In this document: positions 1 through 5,342 of the stretch, in pieces
Layout: each line of letters opens with the position of its first letter
Numbering within the stretch: position 1 is the stretch's first letter
NCBI GenBank assembly: GCA_030052355.1
Contig: JASIGS010000134.1
Location: forward strand, 1-5,707
Direction: 5' to 3'
Origin: Streptosporangiaceae bacterium
GTDB taxonomy: Bacteria > Actinomycetota > Actinomycetes > Streptosporangiales > Streptosporangiaceae
DNA: 5,707 nucleotides
Position numbers and translations under genes: made by a program
Notes under the pieces: model-generated
Seen by the model: only the letters and a program-made list of their open reading frames with translations
Told to the model about the DNA's origin: nothing
The model's database searches: none

Positions 1-45
1 CCGGCCATCGGCTGGGCCCGGGCGGAGGGCGCGACCGTCCCCTGA
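1..45 (+). CDS. C-terminal tail of a plus-strand gene, product unknown (partial)
   Basis: Reading frame 1 from the left edge gives 14 codons (PAIGWARAEGATVP) and then TGA at 43-45. Every one of these codons ends in G or C, as expected for coding sequence in a high-GC actinomycete. The other two plus frames lack this bias. The fragment is too short to assign a family. It would be convergent with the minus-strand gene ending at 167, with a short gap holding a hairpin. Chance is still possible for such a short stretch. Confidence 0.38.
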   Translation, partial: PAIGWARAEGATVP

Positions 46-66
46 TCCGCGAGGTGTGGCGTTCTA

Positions 67-84
67 GGCCGCCTATGGGCGGTC
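67..84. terminator. Short GC-rich hairpin between convergent genes
   Basis: A 7-bp stem (GGCCGCC with GGCGGTC, one G-T wobble) closes a TATG loop. It lies 22 bases after the stop at 43-45 and downstream of the minus-strand stop at 167, so it could serve both convergent transcripts. No T-run follows on either strand, which is common for actinomycete terminators but also makes the call weak. The rest of 46-166 shows nothing else recognisable. Confidence 0.28.
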
Positions 85-166
85 CGCCGGTTCACAGCTC
101 ATTGAGGCCATCGGTGTAAAGCGGGTAAATCGGGCGCGAGGATGTCGCCCATCGGCAGCGGACTGG

Positions 167-1048
167 CTAGCCGGCGGTGATGCCGGGCCAGCTCGTCGGG
201 TAACCGGCCGGGAGCAGCCCGGACGGCGTGTCATCGCGGTTGAGCGCCGCTGGGGCTCCGAGCAGCTGCAGCAGTTCTTCGTAGTTGAGTCCGACCTCGG
301 TCGGGAACGGCCCCGCGCCGCTGATGCTCCCCGCCGCCGGCAGCTGCGACTCGGCCGACACGCCGCCGGGCTGCGCCCAGCCGGTTTCGATGCCGTCGCC
401 GCCGTTGAACATGTTCCCGATGACGGTATAGGGCGTGACGTGCTGCCCGACCTGCACCGTGGGCGTCACGTCCTCGGCGAAGTAGACCTCCAGGCCCGCG
501 TCCGGGCCGTCGGTGAGCTGGTAGGTGATCCACCCGCCGCCCGGCCAGCCGGGGGAGTCGTCGGTCGCGTTCGTGACGATGCCATCGCCCATCGCGTAGA
601 CCGGGCCGGCGCCGGCGAAGTCGACGCCCATGTCGATGCGCTCGGGGATCAGGCCAGAGACGTCGCGCAGCGGGTTGAGGTAGATGGGGAGCGCGTGCCG
701 CGGTGCGACGTGGGTCTGGCCGTGCTCCTTGGTGCCTGGCGCTGCGTGGCGGCCGTGCGCAAACGAGTCGGACGCAAGAATCTTGGTCGCTTTCTCGGTG
801 AGAGAGATGACCTGGTCAGCGAAGGCCGCGACGGTGCTGCGCCCCGAGGCGACAGGTCCCGAGGCCACAGAATGCGCGAGCGTCGGCGCGGCACCCCCCG
901 CGATCAGCGTCGTGCCGACCGCGGCGAAAGCAGCAATGCGGACCGGCTGCACCGCGGCGGCGATGGCTGACCGCCTGCGGTGCCGTGTGGACCTGCCTGA
1001 CTGGCGGGCCCGTGACGACTTGCGGTGTCGAGCGGCGCTGCGTGACAC
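167..1048 (-). CDS. Secreted LytM/M23-fold protein with degenerate metal site
   Basis: A 293-residue protein from GTG at 1048. This start has an AGGAAG ribosome site 7 bases upstream; an earlier in-frame GTG at 1093 has none. The N-terminus is very basic and Arg/Ser-rich. A hydrophobic segment follows (about residues 33-58) ending in TLA, a plausible signal-peptidase site after residue 58, so the rest should be exported. A low-complexity linker leads to a LytM-like core at about 120-225: RIDMGVDFAG, PVYAMGDGIV, GWPGGGWI, VYFAED, VGQHV, VIGNM and GIETGWA. In active M23 peptidases these positions read HxGxD, YxHL and HLHFE. Here the histidines are replaced (D139, A191 and the GIETGWA stretch) while D143 remains. 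I infer a non-catalytic cell-wall or protein-binding role. I recall similar GIETGWA proteins as widespread in actinomycetes, but could not search. A CRP-type palindrome lies about 210 bases upstream. Confidence 0.85.
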   Translation of the reverse strand: MSRSAARHRKSSRARQSGRSTRHRRRSAIAAAVQPVRIAAFAAVGTTLIAGGAAPTLAHSVASGPVASGRSTVAAFADQVISLTEKATKILASDSFAHGRHAAPGTKEHGQTHVAPRHALPIYLNPLRDVSGLIPERIDMGVDFAGAGPVYAMGDGIVTNATDDSPGWPGGGWITYQLTDGPDAGLEVYFAEDVTPTVQVGQHVTPYTVIGNMFNGGDGIETGWAQPGGVSAESQLPAAGSISGAGPFPTEVGLNYEELLQLLGAPAALNRDDTPSGLLPAGYPTSWPGITAG

Positions 1049-1055
1049 GGCTGAG

Positions 1056-1061
1056 CTTCCT
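1056..1061 (-). promoter_or_regulatory. Ribosome binding site that fixes the start at 1048
   Basis: On the minus strand the sequence reads AGGAAG, then 7 bases (CTCAGCC), then GTG at 1048-1046. The upstream GTG at 1093 is preceded by TTCTGCCAG, with no purine-rich element at proper spacing. The shorter start also leaves a normal-length basic n-region before the hydrophobic signal segment. Confidence 0.6.
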
Positions 1062-1256
1062 GTCGGGCGCTCTGCGTGGCGCTCGGCGGTCACCTGGCAG
1101 AACTGGCACGGCGGTTCACGGCCGACGGGCCAGCAGCGTGCGGACGCCGGGCGGGTTCAGGGCAACGGGAGCACACCGGGCAGGTGACCGTCGCACACGC
1201 TAGGTGCTGTCCGCAATACCCTGACACCCGCAGCCATCAGGGGGCGGGCAATTACA

Positions 1257-1296
1257 CGTAACACTGAGTGTGACTTAGATCACACTCAGTGTTACG
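1257..1296. promoter_or_regulatory. Perfect 17-bp inverted repeat with consensus CRP/GlxR operator
   Basis: The left arm (1257-1273) and right arm (1280-1296) are exact reverse complements around CTTAGA. The central 16 bases read TGTGA-CT-TA-GA-TCACA, matching the TGTGANNTANNTCACA consensus known for actinobacterial GlxR and close to that of CRP. Each arm also contains its own 11-bp palindrome, ACACTGAGTGT (1261-1271) and ACACTCAGTGT (1282-1292), with centres 21 bp apart, about two helical turns. It stands out as AT-richer than its surroundings. It is about 210 bases upstream of the start at 1048, so activation of that gene is the natural reading. It could instead be a terminator for the gene ending at 1345, but it has no T-run and its stem is not GC-rich like typical actinomycete terminators. 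Confidence 0.72.
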
Positions 1297-1344
1297 AGGA
1301 CGGGACGCGGCGGGCCTCGCCGGTGAAGAACGCCGCTCGTGCGA

Positions 1345-1602
1345 TCACGCCCTGGTGGCCAGGAGGACTAGCAAGATAACCAGCACGGCAACGAGCAGGC
1401 AGCCCATCACAGTCAGCGCGGTCTTGCTTCCCAGCAGAGCTACGAGCTGCAGCTCGCGCTTCGGCGCCGGTGCCGGCTTACCGGGTTTCGACCGGTCCTC
1501 GAAGACGTAGAACGGGTCGCGGGTCCGGCCCGGGCCACGGCGCACGGGAACCGGCCCACCGGATGCCGGTGGTTGCCATCCTCGCTGAGACTTCTTGGCC
1601 AT
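1345..1602 (-). CDS. Small single-pass membrane protein, unknown function
   Basis: An 85-residue protein from ATG at 1602, only 5 bases after the stop of the NYN-domain gene, so almost certainly co-transcribed and probably translationally coupled. A weak AGTAGG ribosome site lies 4 bases before the start. Residues 1-60 are hydrophilic, rich in Lys, Arg, Pro and Gly, with a distinctive DPFYVFEDRSKP stretch (about 29-40). Residues about 61-82 form one strongly hydrophobic helix, followed by only three residues (TRA). By the positive-inside rule the N-terminal tail should face the cytoplasm, giving a tail-anchored arrangement. No enzyme motif is seen and I do not recognise the family. Because it is encoded with an RNA-binding/RNase protein, it could act as a membrane anchor or partner, but that is inference. 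Confidence 0.78.
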   Translation of the reverse strand: MAKKSQRGWQPPASGGPVPVRRGPGRTRDPFYVFEDRSKPGKPAPAPKRELQLVALLGSKTALTVMGCLLVAVLVILLVLLATRA

Positions 1603-1607
1603 AAGAC

Positions 1608-2417
1608 CTACTCGGCGCTGGCCGCCGTGCGCCTGGGCTTGGACGACGGCCGGCGGCGCTTGTCGCGGGCGTAGATGATGGCCTGCTTGTCGCCGCCGGG
1701 ACCGCGGCGGTCCAGCTCGAACAGGGTGGTCGCGGCCATCAAGTCGCTCAGCTTGGCGTAGCCGTAGGTGCGGGAGTCGAAGTCCGGGCTCTGATTGGTC
1801 AGGATCTGGCCCACCGAGGCGAGCGCGGCCCAGCCGTCGTCGTCCGACGCCGCTTCCACGGCGTTGCGCAACTGGCTGACCAGCGCCGTGTCGGACTTGA
1901 GCTGCGCGGCCGAGGCCCGCGTGACAGGCGCCGGCGCGCCGCCGGCGGCGCTCTGGCCGTCATGGGCATAGGCCAGGTTCTCGATGTAGATGAACTTGTC
2001 GCACGCCGCGACGAAGGCCTTGGGCGTCTTCCGCTCCCCGAAGCCGTACACGATCAGGCCCGACTCGCGGATGCGCGCCGCCAGCCGGGTGAAGTCGCTG
2101 TCACTGGAGACGAGGCAGAAACCGTCGAAGCGGCCGGAGTACAGCAGGTCCATGGCATCGATCACCATCGCCGCGTCGGTGGCGTTCTTGCCCCTGGTGT
2201 AGGCGAACTGCTGGATCGGCTGGATCGACTGGGCCAGCAGCTGCTCCTTCCAGCCGCGCAGGTTCCCGGTCGTCCAGTCGCCGTAGGCGCGCTTGACGTG
2301 GGCGGTGCCGTACTTGGCGATCTCGGCAAGCAGCGCCTCGATAATGGCGGGCTGCGCGTTGTCCGCGTCGATCAGCACCGCCAGCCTCGTGGCGCTCTGG
2401 TCGGCCATGGTGGTCAT
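1608..2417 (-). CDS. NYN-domain (LabA/DUF88-like) putative RNase with OST-HTH/LOTUS domain
   Basis: A 269-residue protein. ATG at 2417 overlaps the upstream lipoprotein stop as ATGA; a second ATG at 2408 (residue 4) has a better-spaced AGGA and may be the used start. Residues about 10-148 form an NYN/PIN-like nuclease domain. Its conserved acidic positions lie in VLIDADN (D17, D19), KNATDAAMVIDAMD (D81, D87) and LVSSDSDF (D106, D108), followed by the VYGFGE strand (123-128). All are intact, so metal-dependent RNase activity is plausible. After an Ala/Gly/Pro linker, residues about 176-250 match an OST-HTH/LOTUS RNA-binding domain (AALASVGQIL, YGYAKLSDLM, FELDRRG). The C-terminus is basic (RRRPSSKPRR) and may add nucleic-acid contact. 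Family knowledge supports RNA cleavage or binding; the substrate is unknown. It sits mid-operon between a lipoprotein and a membrane protein. Confidence 0.88.
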   Translation of the reverse strand: MTTMADQSATRLAVLIDADNAQPAIIEALLAEIAKYGTAHVKRAYGDWTTGNLRGWKEQLLAQSIQPIQQFAYTRGKNATDAAMVIDAMDLLYSGRFDGFCLVSSDSDFTRLAARIRESGLIVYGFGERKTPKAFVAACDKFIYIENLAYAHDGQSAAGGAPAPVTRASAAQLKSDTALVSQLRNAVEAASDDDGWAALASVGQILTNQSPDFDSRTYGYAKLSDLMAATTLFELDRRGPGGDKQAIIYARDKRRRPSSKPRRTAASAE

Positions 2418-3043
2418 CCTGTCACCCCGGCGCCGGGCTGGACGGTCTGCACCGCGAGGATGCTCACGGAGGACTTCGCGCACGCCGTGGTCGTGAGGCT
2501 GATGTACAGGGCGCTGGTCTGCCCCGGCGGATAGACCTTGAGCCGGTGCACGGTGACCGGGGAGCAGTCGGAAGCCGGGAAGTTCTGGGCGACCGTGATC
2601 TGCAGCTCGGCGTGCCCGGTGGCACCCGCCGCCAGCGTCACCAGCCGGCGCGGGTAGACCGGGTCTTCTTTCGCCGCCGCGCCCACCTGGGCGCCCGACG
2701 CGGTGACGAACGAGACGCCGGGATAGCCGTACAGGGTGCACGCGGTACCGGAAGTGTTGGTGAACTCGACGGGGTAGTAGGTGCTGCCGGCAGCCGCACC
2801 GCCGCGCCCGAGCGACGCCGTCAGCCCCGAGGTCGCGCAGCCAGCAGTACTACTGCTCGGCGTCGACGTCGATGTGCCCGGGTTGGGCGACACGGTGCCC
2901 GGGCTGGCGACGGGGGCCGGGGACGACGGCGTAGCCGTCACCGTAACCGTGGTGGTGGATATGCCGCAGCCAGCCAGCAGGCCCGCTGCCGCTGCGCACG
3001 CGGCGGCGGCGATCGTCCTCACGGCTACATCGACTGGCCTCAT
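2414..3043 (-). CDS. DUF4232-type lipoprotein
   Basis: A 209-residue protein from ATG at 3043, with GAGGAG five bases upstream. The N-terminus is a lipoprotein signal: Arg residues, an Ala-rich hydrophobic stretch and the lipobox LLAGC with C26 as the lipidated residue. A Thr/Ser/Pro-rich spacer (about 29-66) would hold the domain away from the membrane. Residues about 69-205 look like DUF4232 (YYPVEFTNTSGTACTLYGYPGVSFV, with later strands RRLVTLAAG and AELQITV). Four cysteines (C69, C102, C160, C188) could form two disulfides in the exported domain. The function of the family is not established; it is common in actinomycete lipoproteins. It is the first gene of the operon, and its TGA overlaps the next ATG by four bases, implying coupled translation. 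Confidence 0.87.
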   Translation of the reverse strand: MRPVDVAVRTIAAAACAAAAGLLAGCGISTTTVTVTATPSSPAPVASPGTVSPNPGTSTSTPSSSTAGCATSGLTASLGRGGAAAGSTYYPVEFTNTSGTACTLYGYPGVSFVTASGAQVGAAAKEDPVYPRRLVTLAAGATGHAELQITVAQNFPASDCSPVTVHRLKVYPPGQTSALYISLTTTACAKSSVSILAVQTVQPGAGVTG

Positions 3044-3110
3044 GGCGGCTCCTCACGCGCGGAGGTGGCCCGGTGCTGCAACCGCGCGGCCGGAGCCGGT
3101 CGGGTGCCGC

Positions 3111-3144
3111 GCCCGGATGGTCGCTAGGTCCGGATGGTGGCTAA
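3111..3144. repeat. Two tandem 17-bp repeats upstream of the lipoprotein operon
   Basis: The units 3111-3127 and 3128-3144 match at 14 of 17 positions and share CCGGATGGT and GCTA. They lie about 70-100 bases upstream of the lipoprotein start, where a regulator could bind. A period of 17 is not a whole number of helical turns, which weakens the case for cooperative binding. A simple slippage duplication is equally possible. Confidence 0.45.
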
Positions 3145-3305
3145 ACATAGCGGTCCGGGGCCCCTGCTGGGGAGATCTCCGGCCCCGGCAGGGATGACGC
3201 GCTGGCGGCATCGGCGGGCTTCGCGCTGCTCGGCGTCGTACTGTCGGTACTGTTCCTGCCTGGGGCGTGCCAGGCCGACGGCCGCCGCGGGCCAGGGAAG
3301 TGCTC

Positions 3306-3313
3306 GGGAGGAG
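3306..3313 (+). promoter_or_regulatory. Strong ribosome binding site that fixes the TTG start
   Basis: GGGAGGAG lies 6 bases before TTG at 3320. The upstream in-frame ATG at 3134 would add 62 residues rich in Arg, Ser and Cys with no family similarity and no ribosome site. The TTG start puts the conserved N-terminus at the usual position. Confidence 0.65.
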
Positions 3314-3319
3314 AGCGGA

Positions 3320-4522
3320 TTGCCGCCTGACACCACCAGTCTCCAGCCCAGCGGCCTTCCTGACGCGTCGGCGTGGACGCTCGACCCCGGTCTCGCCTAC
3401 CTCAACCACGGCGGGTTCGGCGCCGCACCCGAACCCGTGCTCGCGGCCCAGCGGCACTGGCTAGCAGCCATGGAGCGCAACCCGGTCGGCCTCTTGGTGC
3501 GCCAGCTGCCGGAGCTGCTTGACTCCGTCAGGAACCGGGTCGCCCAGTTCCTGCGCGCCGATCCCGCCGGGCTGGTGTTCGTCGACAACGCGACGACGGG
3601 GGTCCAGACCGTCATCGCTTCGTTCAGGCTCGCGGCCGGCGACGAGGTGCTCACGACGGACCACGCCTACCCGGCGGTCATGGCGCAACTGCGCCGCGCG
3701 GTGGGCACGGCTGGAGCGGAGCTCCGGGTCGCGCCCGTGCCGCTGCCGGCCGTGAGCCGCGCGGCCGTCGCCGAGGCGGTGCTGTCCAGGCTCAGCGCCC
3801 GTACCCGGCTGGTTGTCATCGACCACGTCGCGTCGTGCAGCGGGCTGGCGTTTCCCGTCGGCCAGATCGTCGGGCACTGCCGTGAGCGGGGCGTTCCCGT
3901 CCTGATCGACGGCGCGCACGCGGCGGGCATGCTGCCGGTGGATCTCGCCGAGCTCGGTGCCGACTTCTGGGTCGGCAACATGCACAAGTGGGTCTGCGCA
4001 CCCAAGGCGTCGGCCGTGCTGTACGCGGCTCCGCGGTGGCGGGACACGCTCCGCCCGCTGGTGGCCTCGCACGGCATGGCCGACGGCTACCAGCCGGCCT
4101 TCGACTGGACGGGCACCCGGGACCCGAGCGCGATGCTTGCCATCCCCGCGGCGCTGGACTTCTTCGGCAAGGCGGGCTGGCGGGAGGTCAGGCAGCACAA
4201 CGACGACCTGGCCCGCAGCGGCGCCGCGCTCGTCGCCGAGCGCATCGGCACGGCGTTCCCGGCCTGCGACGAGCTGGCCGGCTCGATGCGGCTCGTGCCG
4301 CTCCCGGCGCCGCTCGCCGAGTCAGGGGCGAGGGGGCTGGAAACTCTGCTGCTTGAGAACCACGGCGTTGTCGTCCCGGCCACCTACCACGGCGGCTGGC
4401 GGTGGCTGCGGGTGTCCGCCCAGCTCTACAACACGCTGACCGACTACGAGCGGCTGGCGGACGCGTTGCGGGCCGAGTGGCCGGCCATTGCCGACGGCGA
4501 TCAGGTGCGTTGGACCGGGTAG
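3320..4522 (+). CDS. Class V aminotransferase-fold PLP enzyme, isopenicillin N epimerase-like
   Basis: A 400-residue protein from TTG at 3320, chosen because GGGAGGAG ends 6 bases upstream and family similarity begins soon after (LAYLNHGGFGAAP, residues 25-37). The PLP fold is complete: NATTGVQT (90-97) for phosphate binding, IDHVASCSGL (167-176), IDGAHAAGM with D197 and H200 near the cofactor ring, and GNMHKW with K223 as the Schiff-base lysine. FDWTGTRDPSA and C-terminal LRVSAQLYN (R364, likely substrate carboxylate contact) fit the isopenicillin N epimerase-like/COG0520 branch. That branch also includes cysteine desulfurase-like lyases such as EgtE, so the reaction and substrate are uncertain. 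No penicillin genes are nearby, so true CefD activity is not implied. Probably cytoplasmic. It converges on the IclR-family gene with a 19-base gap. Confidence 0.88.
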   Translation: MPPDTTSLQPSGLPDASAWTLDPGLAYLNHGGFGAAPEPVLAAQRHWLAAMERNPVGLLVRQLPELLDSVRNRVAQFLRADPAGLVFVDNATTGVQTVIASFRLAAGDEVLTTDHAYPAVMAQLRRAVGTAGAELRVAPVPLPAVSRAAVAEAVLSRLSARTRLVVIDHVASCSGLAFPVGQIVGHCRERGVPVLIDGAHAAGMLPVDLAELGADFWVGNMHKWVCAPKASAVLYAAPRWRDTLRPLVASHGMADGYQPAFDWTGTRDPSAMLAIPAALDFFGKAGWREVRQHNDDLARSGAALVAERIGTAFPACDELAGSMRLVPLPAPLAESGARGLETLLLENHGVVVPATYHGGWRWLRVSAQLYNTLTDYERLADALRAEWPAIADGDQVRWTG

Positions 4523-4527
4523 CGAAC

Positions 4528-4548
4528 CGGCTGGGTGCGGATCAGCCG
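4528..4548. terminator. Small hairpin at the convergent gene junction
   Basis: CGGCTG (4528-4533) and CAGCCG (4543-4548) pair perfectly around a 9-base loop. The hairpin spans the 19-base gap between the plus-strand stop (4522) and the minus-strand stop (4544-4542), and overlaps the latter. It could end both transcripts. The 6-bp stem without a T-run is weak evidence, and such stems are expected by chance in GC-rich DNA. Confidence 0.28.
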
Positions 4549-5342
4549 CGACGCTCACCTTCGCCCGCGGCCGCCGGCTGCGCGATGCGCTGCCGGCTCA
4601 AGCCGCCGAGGTCGGCCGCGGCACGCCCCAGCCCCGCAAGTAGCCCGTCGGGCAGCTCAAGCCCCCGGGTCGTCACGCCTATGGCCCACCAGCTGCCAGA
4701 GCTGTCGACCGTGGTGGCGATGCCCGCGCAGGCCACCTCGTCCCTGAACTCGCCGTGCTCGACAACCAGGTCACCGGGACGCAGCCCGTGCAGCACGTCA
4801 TCTAGCGTCACCAGGTCGGTGGCCGTCCTGCAGGTATACGGCCGCATTCCCTGCTGAGCGATCAGCCTGCGCCTGTCGGCAGGCGACATCGTGGTCAGGA
4901 GCGCCTTGCCGACCGCCGTAGCGTGCGCGGCCGACTCCAGGCCGACCTGAAGATCCTCGAGCCAGGGCGAGCCCGGGCCCTCGACCACGTCAGTGATGAT
5001 CATCCGGTCGTCGGCGATCCTGCCCAGGTACGCGCTGTGACCGGATACGGCGGCGAGATGGCGCAGTACAGCAGCGGCTGCTGGCGGCCGCTGGAACGAG
5101 CTGACCAGCTCGTGGAAACGCTCGGCCACCTCGGTGCCGGCTGCGTAGCTGCCGTCCGGGAGCCTTACCAGGTACCCCTCATAACAAAGCGTACGTACCA
5201 GGTGATATGCCGTGGCAAGGTTGATCCCGCACTTGCGTGCGATCACCTTTACCGGCAGCGGTCGGTCGGCCTGCGTCACCTGCTCGAGTACCCGCAGCGC
5301 CCTGGACACGCTCTGAATCAGGTCGGTCGGCTCCGGCCTCAT
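4542..5342 (-). CDS. IclR-family transcriptional regulator
   Basis: A 266-residue protein from ATG at 5342, the usual IclR length. Residues about 8-66 form the N-terminal winged helix-turn-helix: IQSVSRALRVLEQV, then LPVKVIARKCGINLATAYHLVRTL with the recognition helix at about 41-55, and the wing ending LPDGSYAAG. Residues about 80-255 form the effector-binding domain, with HATAVGKALLTTMSPADRRRLI and GIATTVDSSGSWWAIGVTTRG typical of the family. IclR proteins usually sense small organic acids or aromatics and control neighbouring catabolic genes, and often themselves. The obvious targets here are the convergent PLP-enzyme gene or the former Rieske-type gene upstream; neither is shown. The start overlaps the stop of the upstream frame as ATGA. 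The only purine-rich site (AGGGGA) is 11 bases away, so initiation may be weak or coupled. Confidence 0.92.
   Translation of the reverse strand: MRPEPTDLIQSVSRALRVLEQVTQADRPLPVKVIARKCGINLATAYHLVRTLCYEGYLVRLPDGSYAAGTEVAERFHELVSSFQRPPAAAAVLRHLAAVSGHSAYLGRIADDRMIITDVVEGPGSPWLEDLQVGLESAAHATAVGKALLTTMSPADRRRLIAQQGMRPYTCRTATDLVTLDDVLHGLRPGDLVVEHGEFRDEVACAGIATTVDSSGSWWAIGVTTRGLELPDGLLAGLGRAAADLGGLSRQRIAQPAAAGEGERRG

Larger units (their letters stand above)
1049..1344. other. 296-base gene-free region between two minus-strand genes
   Basis: This is the presumed promoter and leader of the gene at 167-1048, and the downstream region of the gene ending at 1345. It contains the large palindrome at 1257-1296. 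A small GC hairpin (CGGCG/CGCCG, 1308-1322) just after the stop at 1345 might act as a weak terminator. Shorter dyads occur at 1219-1242 (CCCTGA/TCAGGG) and as a 10-bp long-range pair, 1087-1096 with 1181-1190. A possible minus-strand -10 element is TAGCGT (1202-1197), but no convincing -35 accompanies it. I see no tRNA, no c-di-AMP riboswitch hallmarks and no convincing small ORF. Confidence 0.6.
3044..3319. other. Divergent intergenic region, 276 bases
   Basis: This separates the minus-strand lipoprotein operon from the plus-strand PLP enzyme and must hold both promoters, though I find no convincing -35/-10 pair. It contains the lipoprotein ribosome site (GAGGAG, 3054-3049), a tandem 17-bp repeat (3111-3144), and an 11-bp stem with one wobble (3162-3172 with 3183-3193) enclosing AGATCT. 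It also contains the ribosome site GGGAGGAG (3306-3313) of the next gene. One plus frame (3151-3330, no start codon) encodes a hydrophobic stretch, FALLGVVLSVLFLPG, and ends at a TGA overlapping the next gene. It might be the tail of a lost membrane protein, but codon bias does not favour that frame over the others. Confidence 0.5.

Noticed and set aside
440..1187. Plus-strand frames opposite the LytM-like gene (440-970 and 684-1187)
   Set aside because: They are antisense shadows with Arg/Ala/Val-biased composition and no recognisable domain, while the minus strand encodes a coherent exported protein.
1087..1190. 10-bp perfect long-range inverted repeat (1087-1096 with 1181-1190) as a structured leader or riboswitch
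   Set aside because: My rough estimate gives a few such pairs per window at this GC content by chance, and no known riboswitch core, including the c-di-AMP type seen before actinomycete wall hydrolases, could be recognised.
2418..2741. Long in-frame N-terminal extension of the NYN-domain gene starting at 2741
   Set aside because: It lies wholly antiparallel-free inside the lipoprotein gene in another frame of the same strand, is Arg/Gly-rich without similarity, and the ATGA junction at 2417 gives a natural start.
3162..3193. 11-bp hairpin in the divergent region as a terminator or riboswitch stem
   Set aside because: It is GC-driven, contains a wobble, has no T-run, and sits upstream of a gene rather than after one.
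3134..3319. N-terminal extension of the PLP enzyme from ATG at 3134
   Set aside because: The added residues are Arg/Ser/Cys-rich with no family match and no ribosome site, whereas TTG at 3320 has a strong one.
3461..4198. Minus-strand frame of 245 codons opposite the PLP enzyme
   Set aside because: It is antisense to a gene with complete PLP motifs and shows only composition-driven sequence.
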